A stretch of 64,000 bases of DNA from Ralstonia sp. TCR112 (GTDB lineage: Bacteria; Pseudomonadota; Gammaproteobacteria; Burkholderiales; Burkholderiaceae). How positions within the stretch are numbered: position 1 is the stretch's first letter; each line of letters starts with the position of its first letter. The notes under the pieces are model-generated. The model was given only the letters and a program-made list of their open reading frames with translations. It made no database searches and was not told the origin of the DNA. The stretch lies in NCBI RefSeq assembly GCF_007997035.1, contig NZ_VOSS01000009.1:30884-94883 (forward strand). The letters are read 5' to 3'. Of the stretch, positions 1-8,952 are shown one piece after another. A program made the translations under genes and the position numbers.

Positions 1-40
1 GCGACATTCAGGCACGGCGGCCAAGCATAGGAGTGATTCC

Positions 41-1489
41 ATGACGCATGGCATCGACGAACGCAAGCGCTGGCTTGCCCTCATCGTGCTCTGCCTGGGC
101 GTGCTGATGATCGTGCTGGATACGACCATCGTGAACGTTGCGCTGCCGTCCATCCAGGCAGACCTGGGCTTTACCGAAACCTCGCTCGTGTGGGTCGTTA
201 ACGCCTACATGCTGACCTTTGGCGGGTGCCTGTTGCTGGGCGGTCGACTGGGTGATCTGTTCGGGCATCGCAAGCTGTTCCTGCTGGGGCTGACGCTGTT
301 CACGCTGGCATCGGCCGCATGCGGGCTGGCGAATTCGCAAGGGCTGCTGATTACGGCGCGCGCCGTGCAGGGGCTGGGCGGCGCGGTGGTGTCGGCGGTG
401 TCGCTGTCGCTGATCATGAATCTGTTCACTTCGCCAGCGGACCGGGCCAAGGCAATGGGCATCTACGGCTTTGTCTGTGCGGGCGGCGGCAGCATCGGGG
501 TGTTGCTCGGTGGCCTCCTGACGAGCACGTTGAGCTGGCACTGGATCTTCCTGGTCAATCTGCCGATTGGCGTGGCGGTGTACGCCGCCTGCGTGGCGTT
601 GCTGCCGGTGGGCAAGCCGTTGGCCGATCGCACAAAACTGGACGTGGCAGGCGCGATTGCCGTCACCGCATCGCTGATGCTCGCGGTGTACGCCGTCGTG
701 CACGGCAACGAAGCCGGTTGGACATCGACGCAGACGCTCACCCAGCTGGGCATTGCCATTGCGTTGATGATCGCGTTCCTGGTCATTGAATCGCGTGTGT
801 CGCATCCGCTGATGCCGCTGCGTATGTTCGCGCTGCGCAACGTCGCCACGGCAAACGTGGTCGGCGTGCTGTGGGCGGCGGCGATGTTTGCGTGGTTCTT
901 CATCTCGGCGCTGTACATGCAGCGCGTGCTCGACTACAGCGCGATGCAGGTGGGGCTGGCCTTCCTGCCCGCCAACATCATCATGGCGGTGTTCTCGCTG
1001 GGGTTGTCGGCCAAGCTGGTGATGCGCTTCGGCATTCGCGCGCCGCTGTCGGTGGGTTTGCTGGTGGCGGGCATTGGGCTGGTGTTGTTTGCACGCGCGC
1101 CCGCCGGCGGCAGCTTTGTGCTCGACGTGCTGCCCGGCATGCTTTTGTTGGGCTTGGGCGCCGGTGTGGCGTTCAACCCCGTGCTGCTGGCCGCCATGAG
1201 CGATGTGGCGCCCGATGAATCCGGCCTGGCGTCCGGCGTGGTCAACACGTCGTTCATGATGGGCGGTGCGTTGGGCCTAGCCATCCTGGCAAGTCTGGCT
1301 GCCGCGCGCACCGAAGGTCTCGCTGCGGCAGGAGCCGACGCCACGACGGCACTCAATGGTGGCTATCACCTCGCGTTCCTGCTGGGGGCAGTTGCCGCCG
1401 TGCTGGGTTCGGTGCTGGCGGGCGTGTTTGTGCGCACGCGCACGCAAGGGGCCGGGCAGGGCGAAGCCTCGTCGGCAGCGCCAATTTAA
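41..1489 (+). CDS. MFS drug-efflux permease, DHA2 (EmrB/QacA) family
   Basis: This 482-residue inner-membrane protein is predicted to expel small toxic compounds in exchange for protons. The DHA2 signature LDTTIVNVALPSI lies at about residues 26-38 and the MFS motif A, GGRLGDLFGHRK, at about 67-78. The remainder is a run of hydrophobic helices, and 482 residues fits a 14-helix DHA2 carrier. An AGGAG ribosome site sits just upstream of the ATG at 41. It is followed by the paa promoter and is probably not part of that operon. The substrate cannot be read from the sequence. No membrane-fusion partner gene (EmrA type) is seen within the window. Confidence 0.9.
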   Translation: MTHGIDERKRWLALIVLCLGVLMIVLDTTIVNVALPSIQADLGFTETSLVWVVNAYMLTFGGCLLLGGRLGDLFGHRKLFLLGLTLFTLASAACGLANSQGLLITARAVQGLGGAVVSAVSLSLIMNLFTSPADRAKAMGIYGFVCAGGGSIGVLLGGLLTSTLSWHWIFLVNLPIGVAVYAACVALLPVGKPLADRTKLDVAGAIAVTASLMLAVYAVVHGNEAGWTSTQTLTQLGIAIALMIAFLVIESRVSHPLMPLRMFALRNVATANVVGVLWAAAMFAWFFISALYMQRVLDYSAMQVGLAFLPANIIMAVFSLGLSAKLVMRFGIRAPLSVGLLVAGIGLVLFARAPAGGSFVLDVLPGMLLLGLGAGVAFNPVLLAAMSDVAPDESGLASGVVNTSFMMGGALGLAILASLAAARTEGLAAAGADATTALNGGYHLAFLLGAVAAVLGSVLAGVFVRTRTQGAGQGEASSAAPI

Positions 1490-1560
1490 GTCACAGAGAA
1501 GGAACCCGCGGAAGGGAGCGCACCGCATGTCTCACACGAGACCTGCGGTGAAAACCGTTA

Positions 1561-1588
1561 TTGACCGACCGGTCGGACGGTTTATAAT
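1561..1588 (+). promoter_or_regulatory. Core promoter of paaABCDE
   Basis: A -35 box TTGACC (1561-1566) and a perfect -10 box TATAAT (1583-1588) are separated by 16 bases and lie about 70 bases before paaA. The spacer carries the PaaR-type palindrome, so repressor binding would block RNA polymerase directly. Confidence 0.8.
1563..1578. promoter_or_regulatory. Probable PaaR operator
   Basis: The 16-base sequence GACCGACCGGTCGGAC is an inverted repeat with one mismatched pair. It overlaps the -35 box and spacer of the paa promoter. The ACCGACCGGTCGGT type of palindrome is the kind of site recalled for TetR-family PaaR repressors of betaproteobacteria, which release it when phenylacetyl-CoA binds. 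Assignment to the paaR gene in this window is an inference from proximity. Confidence 0.75.
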
Positions 1589-1655
1589 CGATCCACCCAA
1601 AACACGATGCGCATGACGTGCCGTGCACATGCCGCGCCAGCGGCCGGAGGATCGC

Positions 1656-2674
1656 ATGTACACCCAAAGCCTCGACCAACCCGGCGGTCTGCCCACGGAG
1701 CAGGAACTGGCCGCCGCCTCTCAAGGCGAAGCCGATTTGCAGGCGCGCTTCGATGCGCGCATCGGGGCCGACCACAAGATCGAGCCGCAGGACTGGATGC
1801 CGGCGCCGTACCGCAAGACGTTGCTGCGGCAGATTTCGCAGCACGCGCATTCCGAGGTGGTCGGCATGCTGCCCGAGGGCAACTGGATCAGCCGCGCGCC
1901 GTCGCTCAAGCGCAAGGCCATCCTCCTGGCCAAGGTGCAGGACGAAGCGGGCCACGGCCTCTATCTCTATTCCGCCGCAGAAACACTCGGCAGCTCACGC
2001 GACGAGATGATCGACGCCCTGCACGAAGGCCGCGCGAAGTATTCGTCGATCTTCAATTACCCGACGCTCTCCTGGGCAGACGTGGGCGTGATCGGCTGGC
2101 TGGTCGATGGCGCGGCCATCATGAACCAGGTGCCGCTGTGCCGTTGCTCATACGGCCCGTATGCGCGCGCCATGATCCGCATCTGCAAGGAAGAGTCGTT
2201 CCACCAGCGTCAGGGCTATGAATCGTTGCTGACGATGATGGGCGGCACGCAGGCGCAGCGCGACATGGTGCAGGAAGCCGTCAACCGCTGGTGGTTTCCG
2301 GTGCTGATGATGTTCGGGCCGCCCGACACCGCATCGCCCAACAGCGCGCAGACCATGGCCTGGGGCATCAAGCGCATTTCGAACGACGATCTGCGGCAGC
2401 GTTTTGTCGATGCCACGGTCGAGCAGGCGCGCGTGCTCGGCGTGACGCTGCCGACCCCGGCCTTACGTGGAACGAAGCGCGCGGCCATTACGATTTCTCG
2501 CCGCTCGATTGGTCCGAATTCAAGCGCGTGCTCGATGGTCACGGCCCGTGCAACCGCGAGCGCCTTGCCACCCGCAAGCGCGCACACGAAGAAGGCGAGT
2601 GGGTGCGCGAAGCCGCGCTCGCCTACGCACGCAAGCAGGCCGAACGCGCCGCCGCCAATCAACAAGCTGCCTGA
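1656..2674 (+). CDS. paaA: Phenylacetyl-CoA epoxidase subunit PaaA, frame broken by one base
   Basis: PaaA is the catalytic di-iron subunit of the PaaABCE monooxygenase, which converts phenylacetyl-CoA to the ring-1,2-epoxide. The di-iron motifs are visible as DEAGH (residues 96-100) and EESFH (179-183). The ATG at 1656 follows GGAGG at 1646-1650. The frame is interrupted near 2453-2458: family sequence [17 protein letters not shown] is recovered only if one G is restored, after which the frame runs to the stop at 2674 and gives a normal length of about 339 residues. As written, translation would run out of frame to 2888. A sequencing deletion is the simplest explanation, but a real mutation would abolish phenylacetate use. 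Confidence 0.9.
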
Positions 2675-2691
2675 ACCGGAAGGAGCCCGCC

Positions 2692-2979
2692 ATGCATCAA
2701 CACGAATGGCCGCTGTGGGAAGTGTTCATCCGCAGCAAGCAGGGCCTGGAGCACAAGCATTGCGGCAGCCTGCACGCCGTGGACGCCAAGCAGGCGCTGC
2801 AGATGGCGCGCGATGTCTACACGCGCCGGCAGGAAGGCGTCTCCATCTGGGTGGTGCCCTCGGCCGCCATCACCGCGAGCGAACCTGACGACAAGCCGAT
2901 GCTCTTCGACCCGATGGCCGACAAGATCTATCGCCACCCGACGTTCTATCGGCTGCCCGATGAAGTCAACCACATGTGA
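2692..2979 (+). CDS. paaB: Phenylacetyl-CoA epoxidase subunit PaaB
   Basis: This 95-residue protein matches PaaB from its opening [20 protein letters not shown] onward. PaaB is a small non-catalytic subunit that bridges PaaAC heterodimers in the epoxidase. The ATG at 2692 is chosen because it follows GGAAGGAG at 2678-2685 and gives the family length; the reading frame stays open further upstream. It lies 17 bases after paaA and 9 bases before paaC, so it is in the same operon. Confidence 0.95.
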   Translation: MHQHEWPLWEVFIRSKQGLEHKHCGSLHAVDAKQALQMARDVYTRRQEGVSIWVVPSAAITASEPDDKPMLFDPMADKIYRHPTFYRLPDEVNHM

Positions 2980-2988
2980 GCCGCGGTG

Positions 2989-3789
2989 ATGACTTCCGAC
3001 GCGCATCTGCAATACATCCTTCGCCTGGCTGACAACGCGCTGATCCTTGGGCAGCGCAACGCGGAATGGACCGGCCACGGCCCCGTGCTGGAAGAAGACA
3101 TCGCGCTGTCCAATCTCAGTCTTGATCTGATCGGCCAGGCGCGATTGCTCTACACGCACGCGGGGCAGATCGAAGGCGAGATCACCGGCACACCGCGCAC
3201 GGAAGACGACTACGCCTACTGGCGCGCCGAGCCGGCTTTCCGCAACTACACGCTGCTCGAGCTGCCCCATGCCGGGCCGCTGGTCGCGACATCCGCGGCG
3301 ACGCGCGACTACGCCGTCACCATCGTCCGCCACTTCCTGTACGCCGCGTTGATGGTGCCGCTGTGGGAAGCGTTGACGCGTTCGACCGACACCGAGCTGG
3401 CCGCCATTGCCGCCAAATCCGTGAAGGAGATGCGTTACCACCTCGCCCATACGCGCGACTGGCTGGTGCGCTTCGGTGATGGCACCGACGAATCGCATGC
3501 ACGTGCGCAGGCCGCGCTCGACTGGCTGATGCCGTACACGAACGAATTTTTTGCCACAGACGACCTTGAAGCGGCAGCGGCCGAAGCCGGCATCGGCGTG
3601 CGTCCGGCAGACCTGCGCGACGCATGGGAGGCGACGGTGCGTGACGCGCTGGACGAGGCCACGCTGCGCTGGCCCGAGCCCGGTCCCTATGTCAGCACCG
3701 GCAAGCACGGCGTGCATTCCGAGCATATGGGCTACCTGCTGGCCGAGATGCAGGGATTGGCGCGCCAGTTCCCGGGGGCATCGTGGTAA
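2989..3789 (+). CDS. paaC: Phenylacetyl-CoA epoxidase structural subunit PaaC
   Basis: PaaC is the ferritin-like structural partner of PaaA. It pairs with PaaA in the epoxidase core and lacks the active di-iron centre itself. This 266-residue protein opens with LQYILRLADNALILGQRNAEW and is largely helical, as the family is. A GTG at 2986 directly precedes the ATG at 2989, and either could be the start. The last codons overlap the paaD start by 7 bases, showing coupled translation. Confidence 0.95.
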   Translation: MTSDAHLQYILRLADNALILGQRNAEWTGHGPVLEEDIALSNLSLDLIGQARLLYTHAGQIEGEITGTPRTEDDYAYWRAEPAFRNYTLLELPHAGPLVATSAATRDYAVTIVRHFLYAALMVPLWEALTRSTDTELAAIAAKSVKEMRYHLAHTRDWLVRFGDGTDESHARAQAALDWLMPYTNEFFATDDLEAAAAEAGIGVRPADLRDAWEATVRDALDEATLRWPEPGPYVSTGKHGVHSEHMGYLLAEMQGLARQFPGASW

Positions 3790-4295
3790 GCGAGCGATTG
3801 CAGCGCGCGCGCATCGCGCTGGAGGCCGTCACCGACCCGGAGATTCCCGTGGTGACGATTGCCGAGCTGGGCATCCTGCGCGATCTCCAGCTCGACGAGG
3901 CCGGCACACTGGTCGCGACGATCACGCCCACGTATTCCGGCTGCCCCGCCATGGGGCAGATTTCCGATGACGTGAGCCGGGCGTTGCAGGCAGCGGACGT
4001 GGGTGCGTATCGCGTGCGTTCGGTGCTGTCGCCGGCATGGACGACGGATTGGATTACCGCTGAAGGGCGCCGCAAGCTGCGCGACTTTGGCATTGCCCCG
4101 CCGGCGCACGTGGCGGACGACGGCGGGGCTCGCCCGATTCGTCTCACGCGTCCCGCGCAGGCCGAGCATATTGCCTGCCCGCAATGCGGGTCGCACGATA
4201 CGGCGCTCATTTCCGCCTTCGGCTCAACGGCCTGCAAAGCGCTGTACCGCTGCCGCGCGTGCCGCGAGCCGTTCGACTACTTCAAGCCTTACTGA
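3783..4295 (+). CDS. paaD: Phenylacetate epoxidase maturation protein PaaD (MIP18/DUF59)
   Basis: PaaD is needed for a functional epoxidase, probably as an iron-sulfur or di-iron maturation factor. The N-terminal two thirds is a MIP18 (DUF59) domain with DPEIPV at residues 17-22. The C-terminus has a zinc-ribbon pattern, CPQC near 132 and CRAC near 157, typical of PaaD in this group. It starts with GTG at 3783, inside the end of paaC. Length is 170 residues. Confidence 0.93.
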   Translation: MVSERLQRARIALEAVTDPEIPVVTIAELGILRDLQLDEAGTLVATITPTYSGCPAMGQISDDVSRALQAADVGAYRVRSVLSPAWTTDWITAEGRRKLRDFGIAPPAHVADDGGARPIRLTRPAQAEHIACPQCGSHDTALISAFGSTACKALYRCRACREPFDYFKPY

Positions 4296-4315
4296 GCCCA
4301 CCGGGCACGACCGCC

Positions 4316-5416
4316 ATGACCCCGCAATTCCACCCCTTGCGTGTTGCCGAAGTGCGCGGCGAGACGGCCGATACGATTTCCGTGCGCTTTGACGTGCCGA
4401 ATGACCTGCGCGATGCGTACCGCTTTACGCAGGGCCAGTTCCTGACGCTGCGCGTGCCGCCGGGCCACTTGCCCGGACATGAAGAACTGCGGCGTTCGTA
4501 TTCGATCTGCTGCGCCGTGCAGGACTACGACGCGCACGGCGAGTTGCGTGTGGCGGTCAAGCGCGTCGATGCGGGGGTCTTCTCCAACCACTTGCACGAT
4601 CGCATCCGCGTGGGCCAGACGCTCGATGTGCTGCCGCCGGATGGCCGCTTCTACGTGCCGCTGGCGGCCGAAAGCGCGCGCCACTACGTCGCCTTCGCGG
4701 CCGGCAGCGGCATCACGCCGATCCTGTCGCTCATCAAGACGACGCTGGCGGCGGAGCCGCAGAGCCGCTTCACGCTGGTCTACGGCAATCGCAGCGTCGA
4801 CAGCATCATCTTTGGCGAGGCCCTCGAAGACCTGAAGGACCGCTATCTCGATCGCTTCGCGCTGTATCACGTGCTGTCGCGCCAGGCGCAGGAGATTGCG
4901 TTGTTCAACGGCCGGCTCGACGGTGCGAAGGTGCATGCGTTTCTGGATGCGCTGATTCCGCCGGACGATATCGATGCCGCTTTCATCTGCGGCCCGTCGA
5001 CGATGATCGATGCCGTGGAAGCCGCGCTGCTTGAGCGCGGTGTGCCGCGCGAGCGCGTGCATGCCGAACGCTTTGGCGTACCGGTGGGCGATGCGACGGC
5101 AGCGGCCAAACCACGCAAGCATGCCGCCGTCGCGGGCGATGTGGCGCTGACCGTTGTACTCGACGGCAAATCGCACGAGGTGCCGATGGCGGGTGACGCC
5201 AAGGTGCTGGACAGTGCGCTGAGTGCGGGGCTGGATCTGCCCTATGCGTGCAAGGGCGGCGTGTGCTGCACGTGCCGCGCCAAGGTGCTGGAAGGCCGTG
5301 TGGAGATGGAGAAGAACTTCACGCTGGAAGACTGGGAGATCCAGCAGGGGTTTGTGCTGACCTGCCAGGCGAGGCCGCTCACGCAGCGCGTGGTGGTCAG
5401 CTACGATGAGCGTTGA
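4316..5416 (+). CDS. paaE: Phenylacetyl-CoA epoxidase reductase PaaE
   Basis: PaaE passes electrons from NADPH through FAD and a 2Fe-2S cluster to the PaaA di-iron site. The 366-residue protein has an N-terminal ferredoxin-reductase FAD/NAD module, with RRSYSICC as FAD-binding loop and GSGITPILSLI in the nucleotide-binding part. A C-terminal plant-type ferredoxin follows, with cluster cysteines at about 312, 317, 320 and 350. The ATG at 4316 gives the family length; the frame is open upstream to 4184. It ends 3 bases from the end of the convergent paaR gene. Confidence 0.95.
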   Translation: MTPQFHPLRVAEVRGETADTISVRFDVPNDLRDAYRFTQGQFLTLRVPPGHLPGHEELRRSYSICCAVQDYDAHGELRVAVKRVDAGVFSNHLHDRIRVGQTLDVLPPDGRFYVPLAAESARHYVAFAAGSGITPILSLIKTTLAAEPQSRFTLVYGNRSVDSIIFGEALEDLKDRYLDRFALYHVLSRQAQEIALFNGRLDGAKVHAFLDALIPPDDIDAAFICGPSTMIDAVEAALLERGVPRERVHAERFGVPVGDATAAAKPRKHAAVAGDVALTVVLDGKSHEVPMAGDAKVLDSALSAGLDLPYACKGGVCCTCRAKVLEGRVEMEKNFTLEDWEIQQGFVLTCQARPLTQRVVVSYDER

Positions 5417-5419
5417 GCG

Positions 5420-6040
5420 TCAGCCCTTTTTTCCGTCCGGGCCGCCCAGCCCGTTCTCCAGCATGTCGATCACCATTTCCGCATAGCCTTCATACGAAAG
5501 TGGCCCGTCGGGTTTCAGCCAGGTGAAGGTCCAGTTCATCATGCCGAACAGCATCATCGTGATGGGCGTGCGGTTGGCCTCGTCCACCTTGCTCGGATAA
5601 GCCGCCCCGAGCTGTCGGCCCACCGCGGCCACCACGTCGCGTTCACGCGCGAGCACGATGTCGCGCTGCTCCGGCGCCAGGTATTTCACATCATTGAGCA
5701 AGGCCACATGCCGCGTGCGCGATGTGGCGTATTCGGCCAGGAACGTACGGATCAGCAGATGCAGCGTGGCGCGTGCCGAGAGCTTGGCGTGGCGCGCGTC
5801 GCTCTCGGCGCGTTCAACCAGATCGGCCAGCCGGCGCGTGTAGCGGTCGAGCAGGTCGAACAGGATGGCTTCCTTGCCTTCGTAGTAGTGATACAGCCGC
5901 GATTTGGAGCCGCCGCACGCAGCGGCAAGCTGGTTCATCGACACGCTCGGGTAGCTGTCGGCCGCAAAGGCTTCGGCGGCGGTGTCGAGCACGCTTTCGC
6001 GGCGCAACTCGAATTCGTCTTCGTTCTTGACGCGGGACAT
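5420..6040 (-). CDS. paaR: TetR-family repressor PaaR
   Basis: This 206-residue TetR-type regulator has its helix-turn-helix near residues 27-55 (VSMNQLAAACGGSKSRLYHYY), followed by a mostly helical ligand domain. Known PaaR proteins repress phenylacetate genes and are released by phenylacetyl-CoA. It is convergent with paaE, and the paa promoter holds a matching palindrome. I chose the ATG at 6040; an in-frame GTG at 6052 would add four residues. I see no copy of the palindrome in front of paaR itself. Confidence 0.9.
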   Translation of the reverse strand: MSRVKNEDEFELRRESVLDTAAEAFAADSYPSVSMNQLAAACGGSKSRLYHYYEGKEAILFDLLDRYTRRLADLVERAESDARHAKLSARATLHLLIRTFLAEYATSRTRHVALLNDVKYLAPEQRDIVLARERDVVAAVGRQLGAAYPSKVDEANRTPITMMLFGMMNWTFTWLKPDGPLSYEGYAEMVIDMLENGLGGPDGKKG

Positions 6041-6126
6041 GGCGGGCGGCACATCGGTTGGATGGCCGCCATGTTAACCGGCTGGGTTGCCGTGTGTCGA
6101 TGCTGCATTGATGCTGCAACAAGGCG

Positions 6127-6942
6127 TCAGACGGTTTCGTGCACGCCCAGGAAATCCAGCACGGCTTCGACAAACGCGTCCGGCTGCTCCACGTTGGCGA
6201 GATGCACGGTGTCGAGCAGGCGCAATTGCGCGCCCGCAATGGCAGCCGCAATCTCCTCGCCATGGCGGGCAGACGTCACGGTGTCGTGCCGGCCGGCAAT
6301 GACGAGCGTCGGATGCGTGATCAGCGTGATCGTGCGGCGCAGATCGGCATCGCGCACGGCTGCCCAGCCACCGATGATGCCCTCGCGCGGCGTTGTCAGC
6401 AGCGTGCGGCGGAACGGTGCAACGGCCGGGTCATTGGCCTCCAGCATGCGCGCCGGAAACCAGTTGCGCAGGAACGTTTCCGTTGTTGCCTGCATGTCGG
6501 GCGCTTGCTGAAGCTCGGCGATGGCCTGATCGAAATACTGCGTCGGGCCGATGTGCGCGGCTGTATTCGAGAGGATCAGCCGGTCGATGCGTTCCGGCGC
6601 ATGGATCGCCAGCCACTGCGCCACGATGCCGCCGAGCGACAGCCCCAGCATATGCACGCGCTGGATGCCCAGCGCATCGAGCAGCTCGACCACGTCACGA
6701 CCGAGCCGATCGATCGAATAGGCGCCGGCTGGCGCATCCGAAGCGCCGTGGCCGCGCGCGTCGTAGCGCAGCACGTGAAAGTGCTCGCCCAGGCGCGGCA
6801 CGGTCACGTCCCACATGTGCAGGTCGGTGCCGATGGAGTTGGCCAGCAGCAGGACGGGCTTGCCGGCGGTGCCATCAAAGCGATAGGCGAGACGTGTGCC
6901 GTCACCGGCGGTGATGAAGGAGAGGTCGTTGCGGGTGGTCAT
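6127..6942 (-). CDS. pcaD: 3-oxoadipate enol-lactonase PcaD
   Basis: PcaD hydrolyses beta-ketoadipate enol-lactone in the protocatechuate and catechol branches of the beta-ketoadipate pathway. The 271-residue alpha/beta hydrolase has the nucleophile elbow GLSLGG with Ser102. The oxyanion region LANSIGTDLHMWD lies at about 33-45, an acid residue falls in AGRHD, and the catalytic His is in TVHLANVEQ near 248. It stands alone, not in a pca operon, but is divergent from a LysR gene with a palindromic site between them. General alpha/beta hydrolases look similar, but the spacing and motifs fit PcaD well. Confidence 0.85.
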   Translation of the reverse strand: MTTRNDLSFITAGDGTRLAYRFDGTAGKPVLLLANSIGTDLHMWDVTVPRLGEHFHVLRYDARGHGASDAPAGAYSIDRLGRDVVELLDALGIQRVHMLGLSLGGIVAQWLAIHAPERIDRLILSNTAAHIGPTQYFDQAIAELQQAPDMQATTETFLRNWFPARMLEANDPAVAPFRRTLLTTPREGIIGGWAAVRDADLRRTITLITHPTLVIAGRHDTVTSARHGEEIAAAIAGAQLRLLDTVHLANVEQPDAFVEAVLDFLGVHETV

Positions 6943-7015
6943 GTTGGGCTCCTGGGAAAGACGGTGGAAACGATTGGGATGCCGTCATCCTAGAAGCCGA
7001 CGCGGCTGGCCGATA

Positions 7016-7041
7016 CTATGAAGTTTGGACGAACTTTGTAG
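7016..7041. promoter_or_regulatory. Probable LysR-type operator between pcaD and the LysR gene
   Basis: CTATGAAGTT and AACTTTGTAG form arms of a 26-base inverted repeat matching at 8 of 10 positions around a 6-base centre. It ends 12 bases before the LysR start at 7054, in the 111-base gap to divergent pcaD. That is the usual place for a LysR box controlling itself and the neighbour. Confidence 0.6.
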
Positions 7042-7053
7042 GTTTTGCCGACA

Positions 7054-8003
7054 ATGCAGAACTTCACGCTTCATGAGCTGCAGTGCTTCGACGCGGTGGT
7101 CACCGGTGGCAGTTTCCAGGCAGCGGCCGAGCGGTTGCATCGCTCGCACCCGTCTGTGTTTGCGGCGGTCGCCAAGCTGGAAGGACAGTTGGGTCTAAAC
7201 CTGCTGGATCGCAGCGGTTATCGCGTGCGCTTGACGGAAGCGGGGCGATCGTTCCACCGCAAGGTGCAGTCGTTGCTGCGTGAGAGCGAGGAGCTGCGGA
7301 CCCACGCAAAACAGCTTGCGATGGGCGAGGAGGCCGAGCTGCGCGTGGTGCTGGGTGACCTGTGTCCGCTGCAGCCCGTGCTGGCACTGCTGAGTCAATT
7401 CTTCGGCCAGTGTCCGCAAACGCGGCTGCAATTGCAGTTCGAAGCCGTCACCGGGCCATGGGAGCGCTTGCTGGAAGACGATGCGGACCTGATCGTCCAC
7501 CGCGTGCCGAAAGGCGACGTGCGCATGGAGTGGATCGACTTGGGCAAGATCGCCATGGTGCCGGTGGTGGCGCCGGGGTTTTTGCCGTTCGCCATCACGT
7601 CGGCCATCACGCCGCAGCAGATGCAGCGCTTCATGCAGTGCGTCATCAACGATTCCGCGCGAACCCGCCCGAGCACTCCCATTTCGTCATCGACGGTGCG
7701 CCGCAGTGTGCCGTGCCCGATCAATTGATGAAGAAAGAGTTGATTCTCCACGGCATGGCATGGGGGCATCTGCCGCGTTTCCTGATCGAGACGGAACTGC
7801 GCGAGGGGACGTTGCTGTCGATTGCGGGGCGCCATTTTCCCGGCATGGTGCAGGAGCTGGTGGTCGCGCGCAGGCGCGATCAGCCGCATGGGCCGGTCGC
7901 CAACCGGCTGTGGGGCTTCCTTGGCGACCACGCGCCGGTGCTGAAGCCTGCGTTGGGCCGTATGCCACGTCAGGCGGCCGCGGCCGTCCGAAAGCGCGTG
8001 TAG
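7054..8003 (+). CDS. LysR-family regulator, frame broken by one base
   Basis: The N-terminus holds a winged helix-turn-helix (about residues 5-62, with GGSFQAAAERLHRSHPSVFA), followed by a substrate-binding co-inducer domain. One base is missing near 7657-7662. Before it the frame reads CVINDSAR; after restoration it continues NPPEHSHFVIDGAPQCAVP and runs to the stop at 8003, giving about 316 residues, normal for LysR proteins. As written, the protein would stop at 7728. ATG 7054 is preferred over TTG 7045. It is divergent from pcaD, which may be its target. The ligand is unknown. Confidence 0.85.
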
Positions 8004-8122
8004 TTTGCAGACACGTCCATGCCTGGGCAGGCTCGCCATCTAGTCGACTTGGCGGAGTGCCCGCCGCGCGGTTCCCGACTATAACCATTCATGCCCGATC
8101 CTTTCACGGGCAAAGGTGGTGA

Positions 8123-8943
8123 ATGATGAGTGCACATGGCACCGATCAGGTTTTCTCGGGTTCCATTCCCGAGCTGTACGACACGTTGCTGGTGCCGCTG
8201 ATCTTCGCGCCGTATGCGCAGGACATGGCCGTGCGGGCGACGGCATGTCAGCCGCAGCGCGTGCTGGAGGTCGCCGCCGGTACCGGCGCGGTGACGCGTG
8301 CCTTGGCGCAAGCACTGCCGGCCACTACCGAGATTGTGGCGACCGACCTGAACCCCCCGATGCTAGAGCGTGCGGCTGCCGTGGGCACATGCCGGCCCGT
8401 CACGTGGCAGCCGGCGGATGCGCAGCAACTTCCGTTTGCCGACGGCAGTTTCGATTTGGTGATCTGCCAGTTTGGCGTGATGTTCTTTCCGGACCGGCCC
8501 AAGGCCTTTGCCGAAGCACGACGTGTGCTGACGGCGGGCGGCAAGCTGCTCTTCAGCGTGTGGGACCGGATCGAAGACAACGACTTTGCGAATGCGGTGA
8601 CGAAGGCGCTGGCGAAACGCTTTCCGGAAAACCCGCCGATGTTTCTCGCGCGCACGCCGCATGGCCATTACGATCCGGCGCCGATTCAGGCCGACGCCCG
8701 CGCGGCGGCTTCACCGCAGAGGTCACGTACGACGTTGTTACCGCACGCAGCCGGGCAGACACCGCGCGCACCGTCGCCACCGCCTATTGCCAAGGCACGC
8801 CGGTGCGCGCCGAGCTGGAGGCGATCGGTGGCAATGCACTGGCCGACGCCACTGACGTGTGTACCGATGCGTTGGCCGCCCGGTTCGGCACAGGGCCGGT
8901 CGAAGGCAAAATCCAGGCGGTGATGTTCAGCGTGACAGCCTGA
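8123..8943 (+). CDS. Class I SAM-dependent methyltransferase, frame broken by one base
   Basis: The SAM-binding motif I is VLEVAAGTGAVTRALA at about residues 50-65, with the acidic loop ATDLNPPML and the motif LPFADGSFDLVICQFGVMFF further on, as in UbiE-like (Methyltransf_11) enzymes. The natural substrate cannot be inferred. One base is missing near 8697-8709. Beyond it the family-like ending GFTAEVTYDVVTARSRADTA is in another frame that ends at 8943, giving about 273 residues. The start is one of two adjacent ATGs at 8123 and 8126. No clear operon partner. Confidence 0.8.
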
Positions 8944-8952
8944 AGCGGACGA

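Noticed and set aside
1656..2888. PaaA with a natural alternative C-terminus of about 410 residues
   Set aside because: The tail after residue 266 is non-homologous and overlaps paaB out of frame, while the true PaaA end continues in the next frame. A one-base error is far simpler.
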